Assembly (NCBI RefSeq): GCF_001937445.1
Contig: NZ_MSKS01000011.1
Coordinates: forward strand, 95,655 to 139,692
Direction: 5' to 3'
Source: Actinomyces oris
GTDB taxonomy: Bacteria; Actinomycetota; Actinomycetes; Actinomycetales; Actinomycetaceae
Length of the DNA: 44,038 nucleotides
The translations under genes were made by a program, and so were the position numbers. Shown one piece after another: positions 26,399 to 34,103 of this stretch (position 1 is the first letter of the stretch; the number at the start of each line of letters is the position of its first letter). The notes beneath the pieces were generated by a model that saw nothing but the letters and a program-made list of their open reading frames with translations, was not told where the DNA came from and searched no databases.

Positions 26399-26899
26399 GT
26401 GGAGTTCGACGTCACGATTGAGATCCCCAAGGGCAACCGCAACAAGTACGAGATCGATCACGAAACCGGCCGAATCCGCCTGGACCGCATGCTCTTCACC
26501 TCGACGCGCTACCCCGACGACTACGGCTACATCGACGGGACCCTCGGTGAGGACGGCGACCCCCTCGACGCGCTGGTCCTGCTGGAGGAGCCGACCTTCC
26601 CCGGCTGCGTCATCCGCTGCCGCGCACTGGGCATGTTCCGCATGCGCGACGAGAAGGGCGGCGACGACAAGGTCCTGTGCGTGCCCAGCGCCGACCAGCG
26701 CGCCTCCTGGCGTACCGACATCGAGGACGTCTCAGAGTTCCACCGCCTGGAGATCCAGCACTTCTTCGAGGTCTACAAGGACCTCGAGCCCGGCAAGTCC
26801 GTCGAGGGCGCCCACTGGGTGGGCCGCGAGGAGGCCGAGGAGGAGATCCGCCAGTCCTTCCAGCGCGAGGCCGACCGCGTCGCCCGCGAGGGCCACTGA
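26399..26899 (+). CDS. ppa: Inorganic pyrophosphatase
   Basis: 166 residues from a GTG start with GAAGGAGG a few bases upstream. It hydrolyses pyrophosphate in the cytoplasm to drive biosynthetic reactions. The family I signature [10 protein letters not shown] (metal-binding aspartates) is intact, with [11 protein letters not shown] at the N-terminus, [12 protein letters not shown] and [12 protein letters not shown] further on. Length is normal. It is monocistronic and followed by a strong hairpin. Confidence 0.96.
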   Translation: MEFDVTIEIPKGNRNKYEIDHETGRIRLDRMLFTSTRYPDDYGYIDGTLGEDGDPLDALVLLEEPTFPGCVIRCRALGMFRMRDEKGGDDKVLCVPSADQRASWRTDIEDVSEFHRLEIQHFFEVYKDLEPGKSVEGAHWVGREEAEEEIRQSFQREADRVAREGH

Positions 26900-26963
26900 C
26901 GCTAGCCGGGCGGGCGGGGCGGCATACATGCTCCGCACCGCCCCACAGCTCGCGACTGACGAA

Positions 26964-26992
26964 CCGCCCGCCCCGGCTTTCGGGGCGGGCGG
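26964..26992 (+). terminator. Strong GC hairpin after ppa
   Basis: CCGCCCGCCCCG-GCTTT-CGGGGCGGGCGG: a perfect 12-bp stem with a 5-nt loop between ppa and the convergent NlpC/P60 gene. It could serve both directions. Confidence 0.7.
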
Positions 26993-27102
26993 AATACGTG
27001 CTCGAAGGCGTGGCGGGTCTGGCGGGAGCGCCGCGAGGAACGAGCGGCGCGGATGGTAGCCGAGAGCGCGTGTGCCGCCCGCCCCACCCCCGCTTGAGAG
27101 GT

Positions 27103-28506
27103 TCAGAGGCGCACCGCGTAGGGCATGACGCCGGAGTAGCGCATGGGGGTGACGCGCACGGTCATGCCGAAGGTCGGCGCCTCGATCATCGTGTCGTCGC
27201 CCAGGTAGATGGCGACGTGGTAGATGCCGGACTGGCTGCCGTCGGAGGACCAGAAGACCAGGTCTCCGGGCTGGGCGGCGTCGAGCGGGACCTGGGTGCC
27301 CTCCCCGTACTGCACGCGCGAGGAGTGCGTGAGGTACACGCCGGCGGCCGCGTAGGAGACCATCGTCAGCCCCGAGCAGTCCAGGCCCGACGCCGACTCC
27401 CCGGCCCACACGTAGGGGGTTCCGATGTAGCCCATGGCCGCGTTGATGGCGGTGGAGGCCGCGTTGCCGGAGTACGACGGCGCGGGCTCAGGCTCAGGCT
27501 CAGGCTCCGGGGTGGGAGCGGGAGAGGGCGCGGCCTCCTCCTCATCGGCCGCCTCTGGCTCCGGCTGGGAGGTGGTGGCGGGTTCCTGAGCGGAGGACTG
27601 GGGACTCGGGCTGGGCTGGCTCGACTGCTCCTGGGGAGCAGGGGCCGACTCCTGAGGCTGGGCGGCGGCCTGCTCGGCCTGCTTCTGAGCGAGGTCGGCG
27701 GCCGCCTTCTCCGAGGCCGCCTTGGCGGCTGCCTGGGCGGCGGCCTCCTCACGGGCCTTACGCTCGGCCTCGACCTGGTTCTGATACTTCGTCTCCAGCT
27801 CGACGGTGGTGTTGCGCTGGGCGGCCAGCTGGACGATGAGGTTCTGGCGGTTGGTGCGGGTGGTGGTGACGGCGTTCTGGGCGTCGTTGGCGGCGGCCTC
27901 GGCGTCGGACTTGGCGGTCGCGGCGGCGGTTGTGGCGGTCTCCTTGGCCGTGACCTTCTGGTCGGCGATGGTCTGCATACTCGCGGCCACCGCCTCGAGG
28001 GCCTCGACGTTCTGGACCTTGGCGTTGTTCTTCTCGCCGGCCCGGGTCAGGGCGACGTCGGCGTCGGCCAGGTCCGCCAGTGACTCGCTGGTGAGGTAGG
28101 GGGTGAGCGGGTCGAGCGGGTTGCCGCTCTCCTGGTAGGTCTGGACGACGATCGAGCCGAGGTCGGAGCGGGCCGTGGCCGTGCTGGAGGCGGCGGCGTC
28201 GGCGTTGGCCTGGGCGGTCTGGGCGTCCTTGGTGGCCGTGTTGAGCTCGTCGACGGCGGTCAGATAGTCCTCGTTGGCGACCTGAGCCTTGATCTGGGCC
28301 TCCTCCAGGTTGCTGCTCTCCTGGGCGAGCTGGGCCTCCAGGGAGGCGATGGAGGTGGAGGTCGAGCGCTCGGAGGCCTTGGAGCGATCGATGTCGCTCT
28401 GATCCACGGGGTCGGCCAGCACCGATGGCGCCAGGGTGCATGCCAGGGCCACCACTGCGGTGGCAACAACACCGTATCCGTGCCGTCTTGGGGGGATCGA
28501 GCTCAC
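27103..28506 (-). CDS. Secreted NlpC/P60 peptidoglycan endopeptidase with coiled coil
   Basis: 467 residues. A signal peptide (VVATAVVALACTLAPSVLA) is followed by a long coiled-coil region (about 40-270; SIASLEAQLAQESSNLEEAQ and similar), a Pro/Glu/Ser-rich linker with PEPEPEPEP, and a C-terminal NlpC/P60 domain. The catalytic Cys is C377 in GLDCSGL and the His is H430 in IYHVAIYLG; YIGTPYVWAGESASG and PGDLVFW are also typical. This is the RipA/CwlO-like architecture of enzymes that split peptide stems during growth and division. In contrast to the gene at 21262-22578 its active site is complete. Confidence 0.92.
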   Translation of the reverse strand: MSSIPPRRHGYGVVATAVVALACTLAPSVLADPVDQSDIDRSKASERSTSTSIASLEAQLAQESSNLEEAQIKAQVANEDYLTAVDELNTATKDAQTAQANADAAASSTATARSDLGSIVVQTYQESGNPLDPLTPYLTSESLADLADADVALTRAGEKNNAKVQNVEALEAVAASMQTIADQKVTAKETATTAAATAKSDAEAAANDAQNAVTTTRTNRQNLIVQLAAQRNTTVELETKYQNQVEAERKAREEAAAQAAAKAASEKAAADLAQKQAEQAAAQPQESAPAPQEQSSQPSPSPQSSAQEPATTSQPEPEAADEEEAAPSPAPTPEPEPEPEPAPSYSGNAASTAINAAMGYIGTPYVWAGESASGLDCSGLTMVSYAAAGVYLTHSSRVQYGEGTQVPLDAAQPGDLVFWSSDGSQSGIYHVAIYLGDDTMIEAPTFGMTVRVTPMRYSGVMPYAVRL

Positions 28507-29329
28507 AGGGGTTCTCCGTCGTGATGGGGCTGAACGTGAGGATGACGCCTCACCCGGGGACCGGCGCCGGCCCGCCGTCGGGATCCGTTCCGCGAGATCA
28601 CGGGGGCGCGGAGCGGATGAGGGGACGAAGACGGCAGACAGCGTCAGCCCGGATGCGACAAAGCCACACTAGTCGCTTTGGCCCCATCTGAAAACAGAAT
28701 TCACACTATTCACAATCGTAACTTACATCTCTGTAGTTAACGGATTGTGCCTGCGCTGACGGGGCTCTTCGTCGTCGTCATATGACCGTGACCGATATGA
28801 CATCCGGCACAAATGACCGTTTGTGCAGGTCACTATGGGTTGAAACGGCCGGATCGTCGCCGGCGGAAGGCGGTCGCTCAGGCCGGACAGGCCAGCACCG
28901 CCCCGCGGCAAGGGGACGCCGCGAAGGCGCCGCACCCGCGCCGAGCCCTACACCGCGGCCGCATGGCGGACACGCGTTTGGACCACCCGCGGAGGAAACC
29001 GCTAAAGTCGGAGCATGTTCCGTCGTCCTGAGGCCCTTCGGCCGGACGCCCCCACCACGGGGCGAATGCGCAGCTGACGCGCACGCCGCCGTCGGCCCAC
29101 GTGCGCGTCCCCGCCCTCACCCGCACCACCACAGAAGTTGCAGCACGGTGACGGCGGACGACTCAGCACCACGACTCCTCGCCCCGCCTGCTGCCGGGCC
29201 GGCTCCGACGCCGGCCCCAGCGGGCCCCGGGCAGCCGCCCGTAGGCGCGCCGCAACCGCCGGCGCGAGGCAGGCACCGCTCGTGGCACTGACATCGCCGC
29301 CGGCCACCGGAAACCACCAAGGAGTCCTC
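28507..29329. other. 823-nt intergenic region between nlpC/P60 and metY
   Basis: No convincing gene is seen. It contains an AT-rich stretch at about 28680-28740 and a perfect dyad GCACAAA-TGACCG-TTTGTGC at 28807-28826 that could be an operator. A 26-codon minus-strand frame starting near 28800 was judged too short to call. The divergent promoters of both flanking genes should lie here. No riboswitch core could be recognised. Confidence 0.5.
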
Positions 29330-30754
29330 ATGACCGACCAGCACCCCACCACCCCCGACCAGACCGCCCCCCAGGGCGCGCAGCCGGTCCCCTCCCCCAC
29401 CAGCCCGGCGGGCTGGCGCTTTGAGACCAAGCAGGTCCAGGCCGGGCACGACCCGATGTCCGAGCCCACCCACGCCCGGGCCATCCCGATCTACCAGACC
29501 TCCTCCTACGTCTTCGAGTCGGCCGAGCAGGCGGCCTCCCGCTTCGCCCTGAGCGACCTGGGCCCGATCTACACGCGCCTGAACAACCCCACCAATGACA
29601 TCGTCGAGCAGCGGATCGCGGCCCTGGAGGGCGGTGTCGGGGCGCTGCTGACGTCGTCGGGGCAGGCGGCCACGACCCTCGCCCTGGTGACGCTGGGCGG
29701 GGCGGGCAACAACATCGTGGCCTCCCCCTCCCTGTACGGCGGCACCACGAACCTGCTCACCCACACCCTGCCGCGGCTGGGCATCGAGGCGCGCTTCGTG
29801 GACGACACGGGCGACCCGGCGGCCTGGGCGGCGCTGGCCGACGAGCGCACCGTCGCCTTCTTCGGGGAGTCGATCCCCAACCCGCGCGGCGACATCCTCG
29901 ACATCGAGGCGATCTCGGCGGCCGCGCACGAGCTGGGCATCCCACTGGTTGTGGACAACACGGTGGCCTCGCCCTTCCTGACCCGCCCCTTCGAGTGGGG
30001 CGCGGACATCGTGGTGGCCTCGGCGACGAAGTTCCTGGGCGGGCACGGCTCGTCCGTGGCGGGCGTGATCGTGGACTCCGGCGGCTTCGACTTCGCAGCC
30101 CAGCCCGAGCGCTTCCCGGGCTTCAACACGCCCGACGAGTCCTACCACGGCCTGGTCTACGCCCGGGACCTGGGGGTGGGCAGCCCGCTGGGCGCAAACC
30201 TGGCCTTCATCCTCAAGGCGCGCGCCGAGGGCCAGCGCGACCTCGGCTTCGCGCTGGCGCCGCACTCGGCCTTCCTCATCGCCCAGGGCATCGAGACGCT
30301 CTCGCTGCGCATGGAGCGGCACGTGGACAACGCCCTGGCGGTGGCCACCTGGCTGGAGGGGCGCGACGACGTCGCCTCGGTGCGCTACTCGGGGCTGGCC
30401 TCCAGCCCCTACTACGAGCGGCACCGCAAGTACTGTCCACGCGGGGCGGGCTCGATCCTCACCTTCGACCTGGCCGGTGGGCGCGAGGCGGGGGCGGCCT
30501 TCATCGACGCCCTGAGCCTGTTCTCCAACCTGGCCAACATTGGGGACGTGCGCTCACTGGCGATCCACCCGGCCACCACGACGCACTCCCAGCTCGATGA
30601 CGCCGGCCTGGCCGCGGCCGGGATCAGTGCCGGGACCGTGCGCCTGAGCGTGGGGATCGAGCACATCGACGACATCCTGGCCGACCTCGAGCGCGGCCTG
30701 GCGGCGGCCCGGGCCGTCGGGGCGGGAGAGCCGAGCGCGGCGGCCGGAGCCTGA
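29330..30754 (+). CDS. metY: O-acetylhomoserine sulfhydrylase
   Basis: 474 residues; ATG 29330 is preceded by AAGGAG. A PLP enzyme of the Cys/Met metabolism family that makes homocysteine from O-acetylhomoserine and sulfide. RFETKQVQAGHDP, YQTSSYVFESAEQAA and YTRLNNPTNDIVEQRIAALE are typical starts of the fold; LVVDNTVASP holds the cofactor Asp, and SATKFLGGHG carries the Schiff-base lysine K234. The first 28 residues are a Pro/Gln-rich extension. It lies 11 nt upstream of metX on the same strand, so the two successive enzymes of the direct sulfhydrylation route form an operon. Confidence 0.95.
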   Translation: MTDQHPTTPDQTAPQGAQPVPSPTSPAGWRFETKQVQAGHDPMSEPTHARAIPIYQTSSYVFESAEQAASRFALSDLGPIYTRLNNPTNDIVEQRIAALEGGVGALLTSSGQAATTLALVTLGGAGNNIVASPSLYGGTTNLLTHTLPRLGIEARFVDDTGDPAAWAALADERTVAFFGESIPNPRGDILDIEAISAAAHELGIPLVVDNTVASPFLTRPFEWGADIVVASATKFLGGHGSSVAGVIVDSGGFDFAAQPERFPGFNTPDESYHGLVYARDLGVGSPLGANLAFILKARAEGQRDLGFALAPHSAFLIAQGIETLSLRMERHVDNALAVATWLEGRDDVASVRYSGLASSPYYERHRKYCPRGAGSILTFDLAGGREAGAAFIDALSLFSNLANIGDVRSLAIHPATTTHSQLDDAGLAAAGISAGTVRLSVGIEHIDDILADLERGLAAARAVGAGEPSAAAGA

Positions 30755-30765
30755 GGCGGCGTGCC

Positions 30766-31986
30766 ATGAGTGCGACCACATCCTCCTCCTACCCTGTCTC
30801 CAGCGGCAGCACCCAGACCGAGCCGGCCGCCTTCGGCGTGGGGACGGCCTCCTCCAAGCTGGTGGACCGCAAGGCCGGCTCCCCCACGGGCGCCTGGCGG
30901 CCCGGCGACGAGCCGGGGCACCGTCGGTTCCTGGAGATCGGGGACCTGCCCCTGGAGTCCGGGGAGGTCCTGCCCAACACGGTCCTGGCCTTCGAGACCT
31001 GGGGGGAGCTGAGCCCGCAGCGCGACAACGCGGTGCTCGTGCTGCATGCCCTGACCGGCGACTCCCACGTCACCGGTGAGGCGGGGCCCGGGCACCCGAC
31101 GCCGGGATGGTGGTCGGACCTGGTGGGGCCCGGGCGGGCCATCGACACTGAGCGCTACTTCGTGGTGGCGGCCAACATCCTGGGCGGCTGCCAGGGCTCG
31201 ACGGGGCCGTCGTCGACGGCGCCGGACGGGCGCCCCTGGGGGTCGCGCTTCCCGTGGCTGACCACGCGCGACGCCGTCGAGGCCGAGGCGCGTCTGGCCG
31301 ACGCGCTGGGGATCGAGGTCTTCCACCTGGTCATCGGGGCCTCGCTGGGCGGGCACCGAGCCGTCGAGTGGGGGGTCACCCACCCGCAGCGGGTGCGCAA
31401 CCTGGCGCTGGTGGCCACCGGCGCCTCAACGACCGCCGACCAGCTGGCCTGGTGCCACCTGCAGGAACTGGCGATCGTGGCCGACCCCTTCTTCTTCGAC
31501 GGCGACTACTACTCCCACTCGGTCGGGCCGGTGCGGGGGCTGGGACTGGCGCGGGCGCTGGCCCACACGACCTACCGCAGCGCCGCCGAGCTCGACGAGC
31601 GCTTCGGGCGGCGCCACCAGGGCGAGGAGGACCCGGCGGTGGGCGGGCGCTACCAGGTGGAGTCCTACCTGGACTACCACGCCGGCAAGCTGCTGGCGCG
31701 CTTCGACGCCAACACCTACCTCATCGTCACCCACTCGATGATGGTGCACGACGTCGGCACGGGGCGCGGCGGCATCGAGGCGGCGCTGGCGCGAGTGCAG
31801 GCGCGCACGCTCGTGGTGGACGTGGACTCCGACCGGCTCTTCCTGCCCGCCCAGGCAGAGGAGCTGGCCGGCGGCATCCCCGGCGCGAGGCGCGAGACCA
31901 TCAGCTCCCTGCACGGGCACGACGGCTTCCTCATCGAGGCCGAGCAGATGGACACGATCCTGCGCGACTTCCTGGCCGACGCATAG
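30766..31986 (+). CDS. metX: Homoserine O-acetyltransferase
   Basis: 406 residues of the alpha/beta hydrolase fold. It acetylates homoserine with acetyl-CoA and supplies the substrate for the preceding metY product. The nucleophile is S193 in IGASLGGHRAVEW (usually G-G-S-M-G-G in the family), with the acid D356 in VDVDSDRLF and the base H385 in LHGHDGFL. NAVLVLHALTGDSHVTG and NILGGCQGSTGPSS are conserved. The first 45 residues are a variable extension. The Gly-to-Ala and Met-to-Leu changes around the nucleophile are mild. Confidence 0.95.
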   Translation: MSATTSSSYPVSSGSTQTEPAAFGVGTASSKLVDRKAGSPTGAWRPGDEPGHRRFLEIGDLPLESGEVLPNTVLAFETWGELSPQRDNAVLVLHALTGDSHVTGEAGPGHPTPGWWSDLVGPGRAIDTERYFVVAANILGGCQGSTGPSSTAPDGRPWGSRFPWLTTRDAVEAEARLADALGIEVFHLVIGASLGGHRAVEWGVTHPQRVRNLALVATGASTTADQLAWCHLQELAIVADPFFFDGDYYSHSVGPVRGLGLARALAHTTYRSAAELDERFGRRHQGEEDPAVGGRYQVESYLDYHAGKLLARFDANTYLIVTHSMMVHDVGTGRGGIEAALARVQARTLVVDVDSDRLFLPAQAEELAGGIPGARRETISSLHGHDGFLIEAEQMDTILRDFLADA

Positions 31987-32406
31987 ACATCGACAAAACT
32001 GACCAAAACTTCAGAAACGACCCGGAGCCGCGTCGTCTATGAAGATTCCGTCGGTGAGTAAGAGTTGTGCTGCCCGCGGTGGAAGTAGGCAGCCAGCTCC
32101 GCGTCGAGCTCGGGCACGTCAAAGGGCACGGAGCCAGAGCGCAGGGACCGGGTGGCCAGCCCCCCGCTGCGACGGCGTCACGCGCGCTGATCGGCGAGAC
32201 GTCGATGTCCCCGCCATCGACGTCGATTGCGGGCATACCAGGGGGGAGAACATCCCTATGGCCATTCCTATGGCACAACGGAAAGAGCAGGTGGCACAGC
32301 ACCTCAAGACACCGGAAGAGAATGTCAACAGGAGCGTCATGCAACGTGACGGTCGCCCCGCGGACACATACTTCGCACACCGATCCCATAGATGGCACGG
32401 GGATCA
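31987..32406. other. 420-nt region between metX and the convergent NmrA-like gene
   Basis: No gene could be supported on either strand. A short minus-strand stretch (about 32040-32125) reads FDVPELDAELAAYFHRGQH and could be the end of a lost gene, but it is too short to identify. Codon usage elsewhere is not gene-like. Confidence 0.4.
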
Positions 32407-33351
32407 TCACCCATATGAACGAGCCTCTCCGCGCCACCCCGTGGCACGGAGGAACTGTTCCCACGTGAGCGCCTCCGGGTCTATACTGCGACTCCACTCA
32501 AGATCACGATCCTGCCGAAAGTAACCGTACTCAACAGCATAGTTGACCATCCCCAGGATCTCCTGCGCATGAAGATCATCGGCAACCAATTCAGGAAAGT
32601 TGCGCGCCAACCCGTCATACGTGAACGCATCGCGATATTCGGCTCGCAGTCCGGTAACATCCTGGAACGTTCTCACCATCTCGCGCGGAGAGATGACATC
32701 ACCCACGATCGGCAGGGTTTCACCGTCATACCTCTCCGGCTTGCTGATGATTTCCCGCACAGCCGGACCAGTCGCCGTGACGGGATCGACGAACGGCGCC
32801 CGAAAATCTTCAGGAAGATATATAGGAAGGACAAGCGAGCCGTCCTCCACCCTGGGAACGTAGTACTCCATCAAATTGGTGTAGAAAAATGAGAGGATCA
32901 CAAAAGTACTAGCTACGGGCAGACCACTGATGTACTCCGCAACCCGTGCCTTGTCGGTGAAATGAGGTGCGAACAACTTTCCACCTGTGGTCTCATCAAC
33001 GTTCTCCAAGGCACTGAACACAACGTGTTCAACCCCGGCCCTCACCGCAGCATCAGCGATCCGACACCCCAACTCGTATTCACGAGACCCTCTCGGAGGA
33101 GTGGGAGGGGTGACCAAGAATGCAGCACGAGCACCAGAAAAAGCATCAACCCACGCATCATCACTCCCCAACGAAAGCGACCCCGCCACCAATTCGGCAC
33201 CTTGACGTTCAAGGCTTTGCGCCACCTGCGATGCGGGATCCCGAGTCAGTGCCCGCACCCTGTAGCCTCCACCCTGCAGCAACGATCTCACAACGCTGCG
33301 CCCCTGCTTGCTGGTTGCACCGGCAACAGCAACAATCGGAGTGTCCAGCAT
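32407..33351 (-). CDS. NmrA-like NAD(P)-binding oxidoreductase or redox sensor
   Basis: 314 residues from ATG 33351, preceded by GGGAG; an upstream in-frame extension has no such site. IVAVAGATSKQGRSVVRSLL is the Rossmann G-x-x-G-x-x-G-like dinucleotide-binding loop, and VEHVVFSALENVDETTGGK, SFFYTNLMEYYVP and PIVGDVISPREMVRTFQDVTG are typical of the NmrA family of atypical short-chain dehydrogenases. Members reduce quinones or sense NADP+/NADPH. It is divergent from an HxlR regulator, an arrangement common for quinone or electrophile stress genes. GC content is lower than that of the surrounding genes, which may point to transfer. Confidence 0.85.
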   Translation of the reverse strand: MLDTPIVAVAGATSKQGRSVVRSLLQGGGYRVRALTRDPASQVAQSLERQGAELVAGSLSLGSDDAWVDAFSGARAAFLVTPPTPPRGSREYELGCRIADAAVRAGVEHVVFSALENVDETTGGKLFAPHFTDKARVAEYISGLPVASTFVILSFFYTNLMEYYVPRVEDGSLVLPIYLPEDFRAPFVDPVTATGPAVREIISKPERYDGETLPIVGDVISPREMVRTFQDVTGLRAEYRDAFTYDGLARNFPELVADDLHAQEILGMVNYAVEYGYFRQDRDLEWSRSIDPEALTWEQFLRATGWRGEARSYG

Positions 33352-33431
33352 GTTACGCTCCCATCCATGACTCATAACGAACATTGGCTGACACAGGACA
33401 GCGTCACAGGAGTGAGACCGCCACGTCAAGA

Positions 33432-33449
33432 ACTATCTTTTTAGATAGT
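33432..33449. promoter_or_regulatory. Operator-like dyad between nmrA-like gene and hxlR
   Basis: ACTATCT-TTTT-AGATAGT is a perfect 7-bp inverted repeat in the 122-nt divergent intergenic region. It resembles operators of HxlR/YodB-type regulators, which bind short palindromes with ACTAT/ATAGT-like arms. Binding by the neighbouring HxlR protein is inferred. Confidence 0.55.
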
Positions 33450-33473
33450 CCCCTCAAAACGGAGACATGACAC

Positions 33474-33839
33474 ATGAGAACCGAATACATCAGCGAGTTC
33501 GTCAGTTTCAACGACAAGACCTACTCCTGCCCGATCAGCGTGGCCATGAATCTTGTCGGAGGAAAATGGAAGACGGTCATCATTTACCACCTTCAACACG
33601 GGCCGAAGCGCTTCAGCGAACTACGAAACGATCTCGTGTCAGCAACAGATGCAACACTCACTCATCAGCTCAAACAGCTCGAGACGGACGGCCTCATATC
33701 ACGCCGAGCCTTTGGCGATAAGCCGCCACTGAAAACGGTGTACTCACTCACCGACTTCGGTCGAACCTTTTTACCCGCCTTACAGGCCCTGACACAATGG
33801 GGAAATCAGGTGGTAGCAGAGCGAGGTCAATTCATGTAG
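33474..33839 (+). CDS. HxlR-family winged-helix regulator
   Basis: 121 residues from ATG 33474, with GGAG about 10 nt upstream. CPISVAMNLVGGKWKTVIIYHL is the conserved start of the HxlR domain including the Cys (residue 19) that senses electrophiles or oxidants in several members; GPKRFSELRNDL, THQLKQLETDGLISR and VYSLTDFGRTFLPALQAL complete the winged helix. It probably controls itself and the divergent NmrA-like gene through the dyad at 33432-33449. Confidence 0.92.
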   Translation: MRTEYISEFVSFNDKTYSCPISVAMNLVGGKWKTVIIYHLQHGPKRFSELRNDLVSATDATLTHQLKQLETDGLISRRAFGDKPPLKTVYSLTDFGRTFLPALQALTQWGNQVVAERGQFM

Positions 33840-34103
33840 ATGCCCTCATGTTTCTTGAAGTGGACCACCGAAGACCTACACGGCACACATTCTCTTGGCG
33901 CGAATCACAGCCACGGAGTCATTCACCGACACGACCGGCCGTCGAGACGAACTTGACGGCCGGACAATTTATACCCCGTCGGCGACTCGCCCGACTTTGC
34001 AGAATCGTGATGTTCCGTTACCTTATCGTGAGACGTCTGACATCTACCGTCTACGTCTCCTGTTGAAGGCAAGGCCGCCTCGGCACCCTAGAACGGAACA
34101 CCT

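Noticed and set aside
28507-28720. c-di-AMP (ydaO) riboswitch upstream of the NlpC/P60 gene
   Set aside because: Such riboswitches often precede wall hydrolase genes in actinobacteria, but the characteristic conserved segments are not visible on the minus strand.
29000-29329. SAM riboswitch upstream of metY
   Set aside because: The conserved core of SAM-I, SAM-II or SAM-IV could not be recognised. A covariance-model search would decide.
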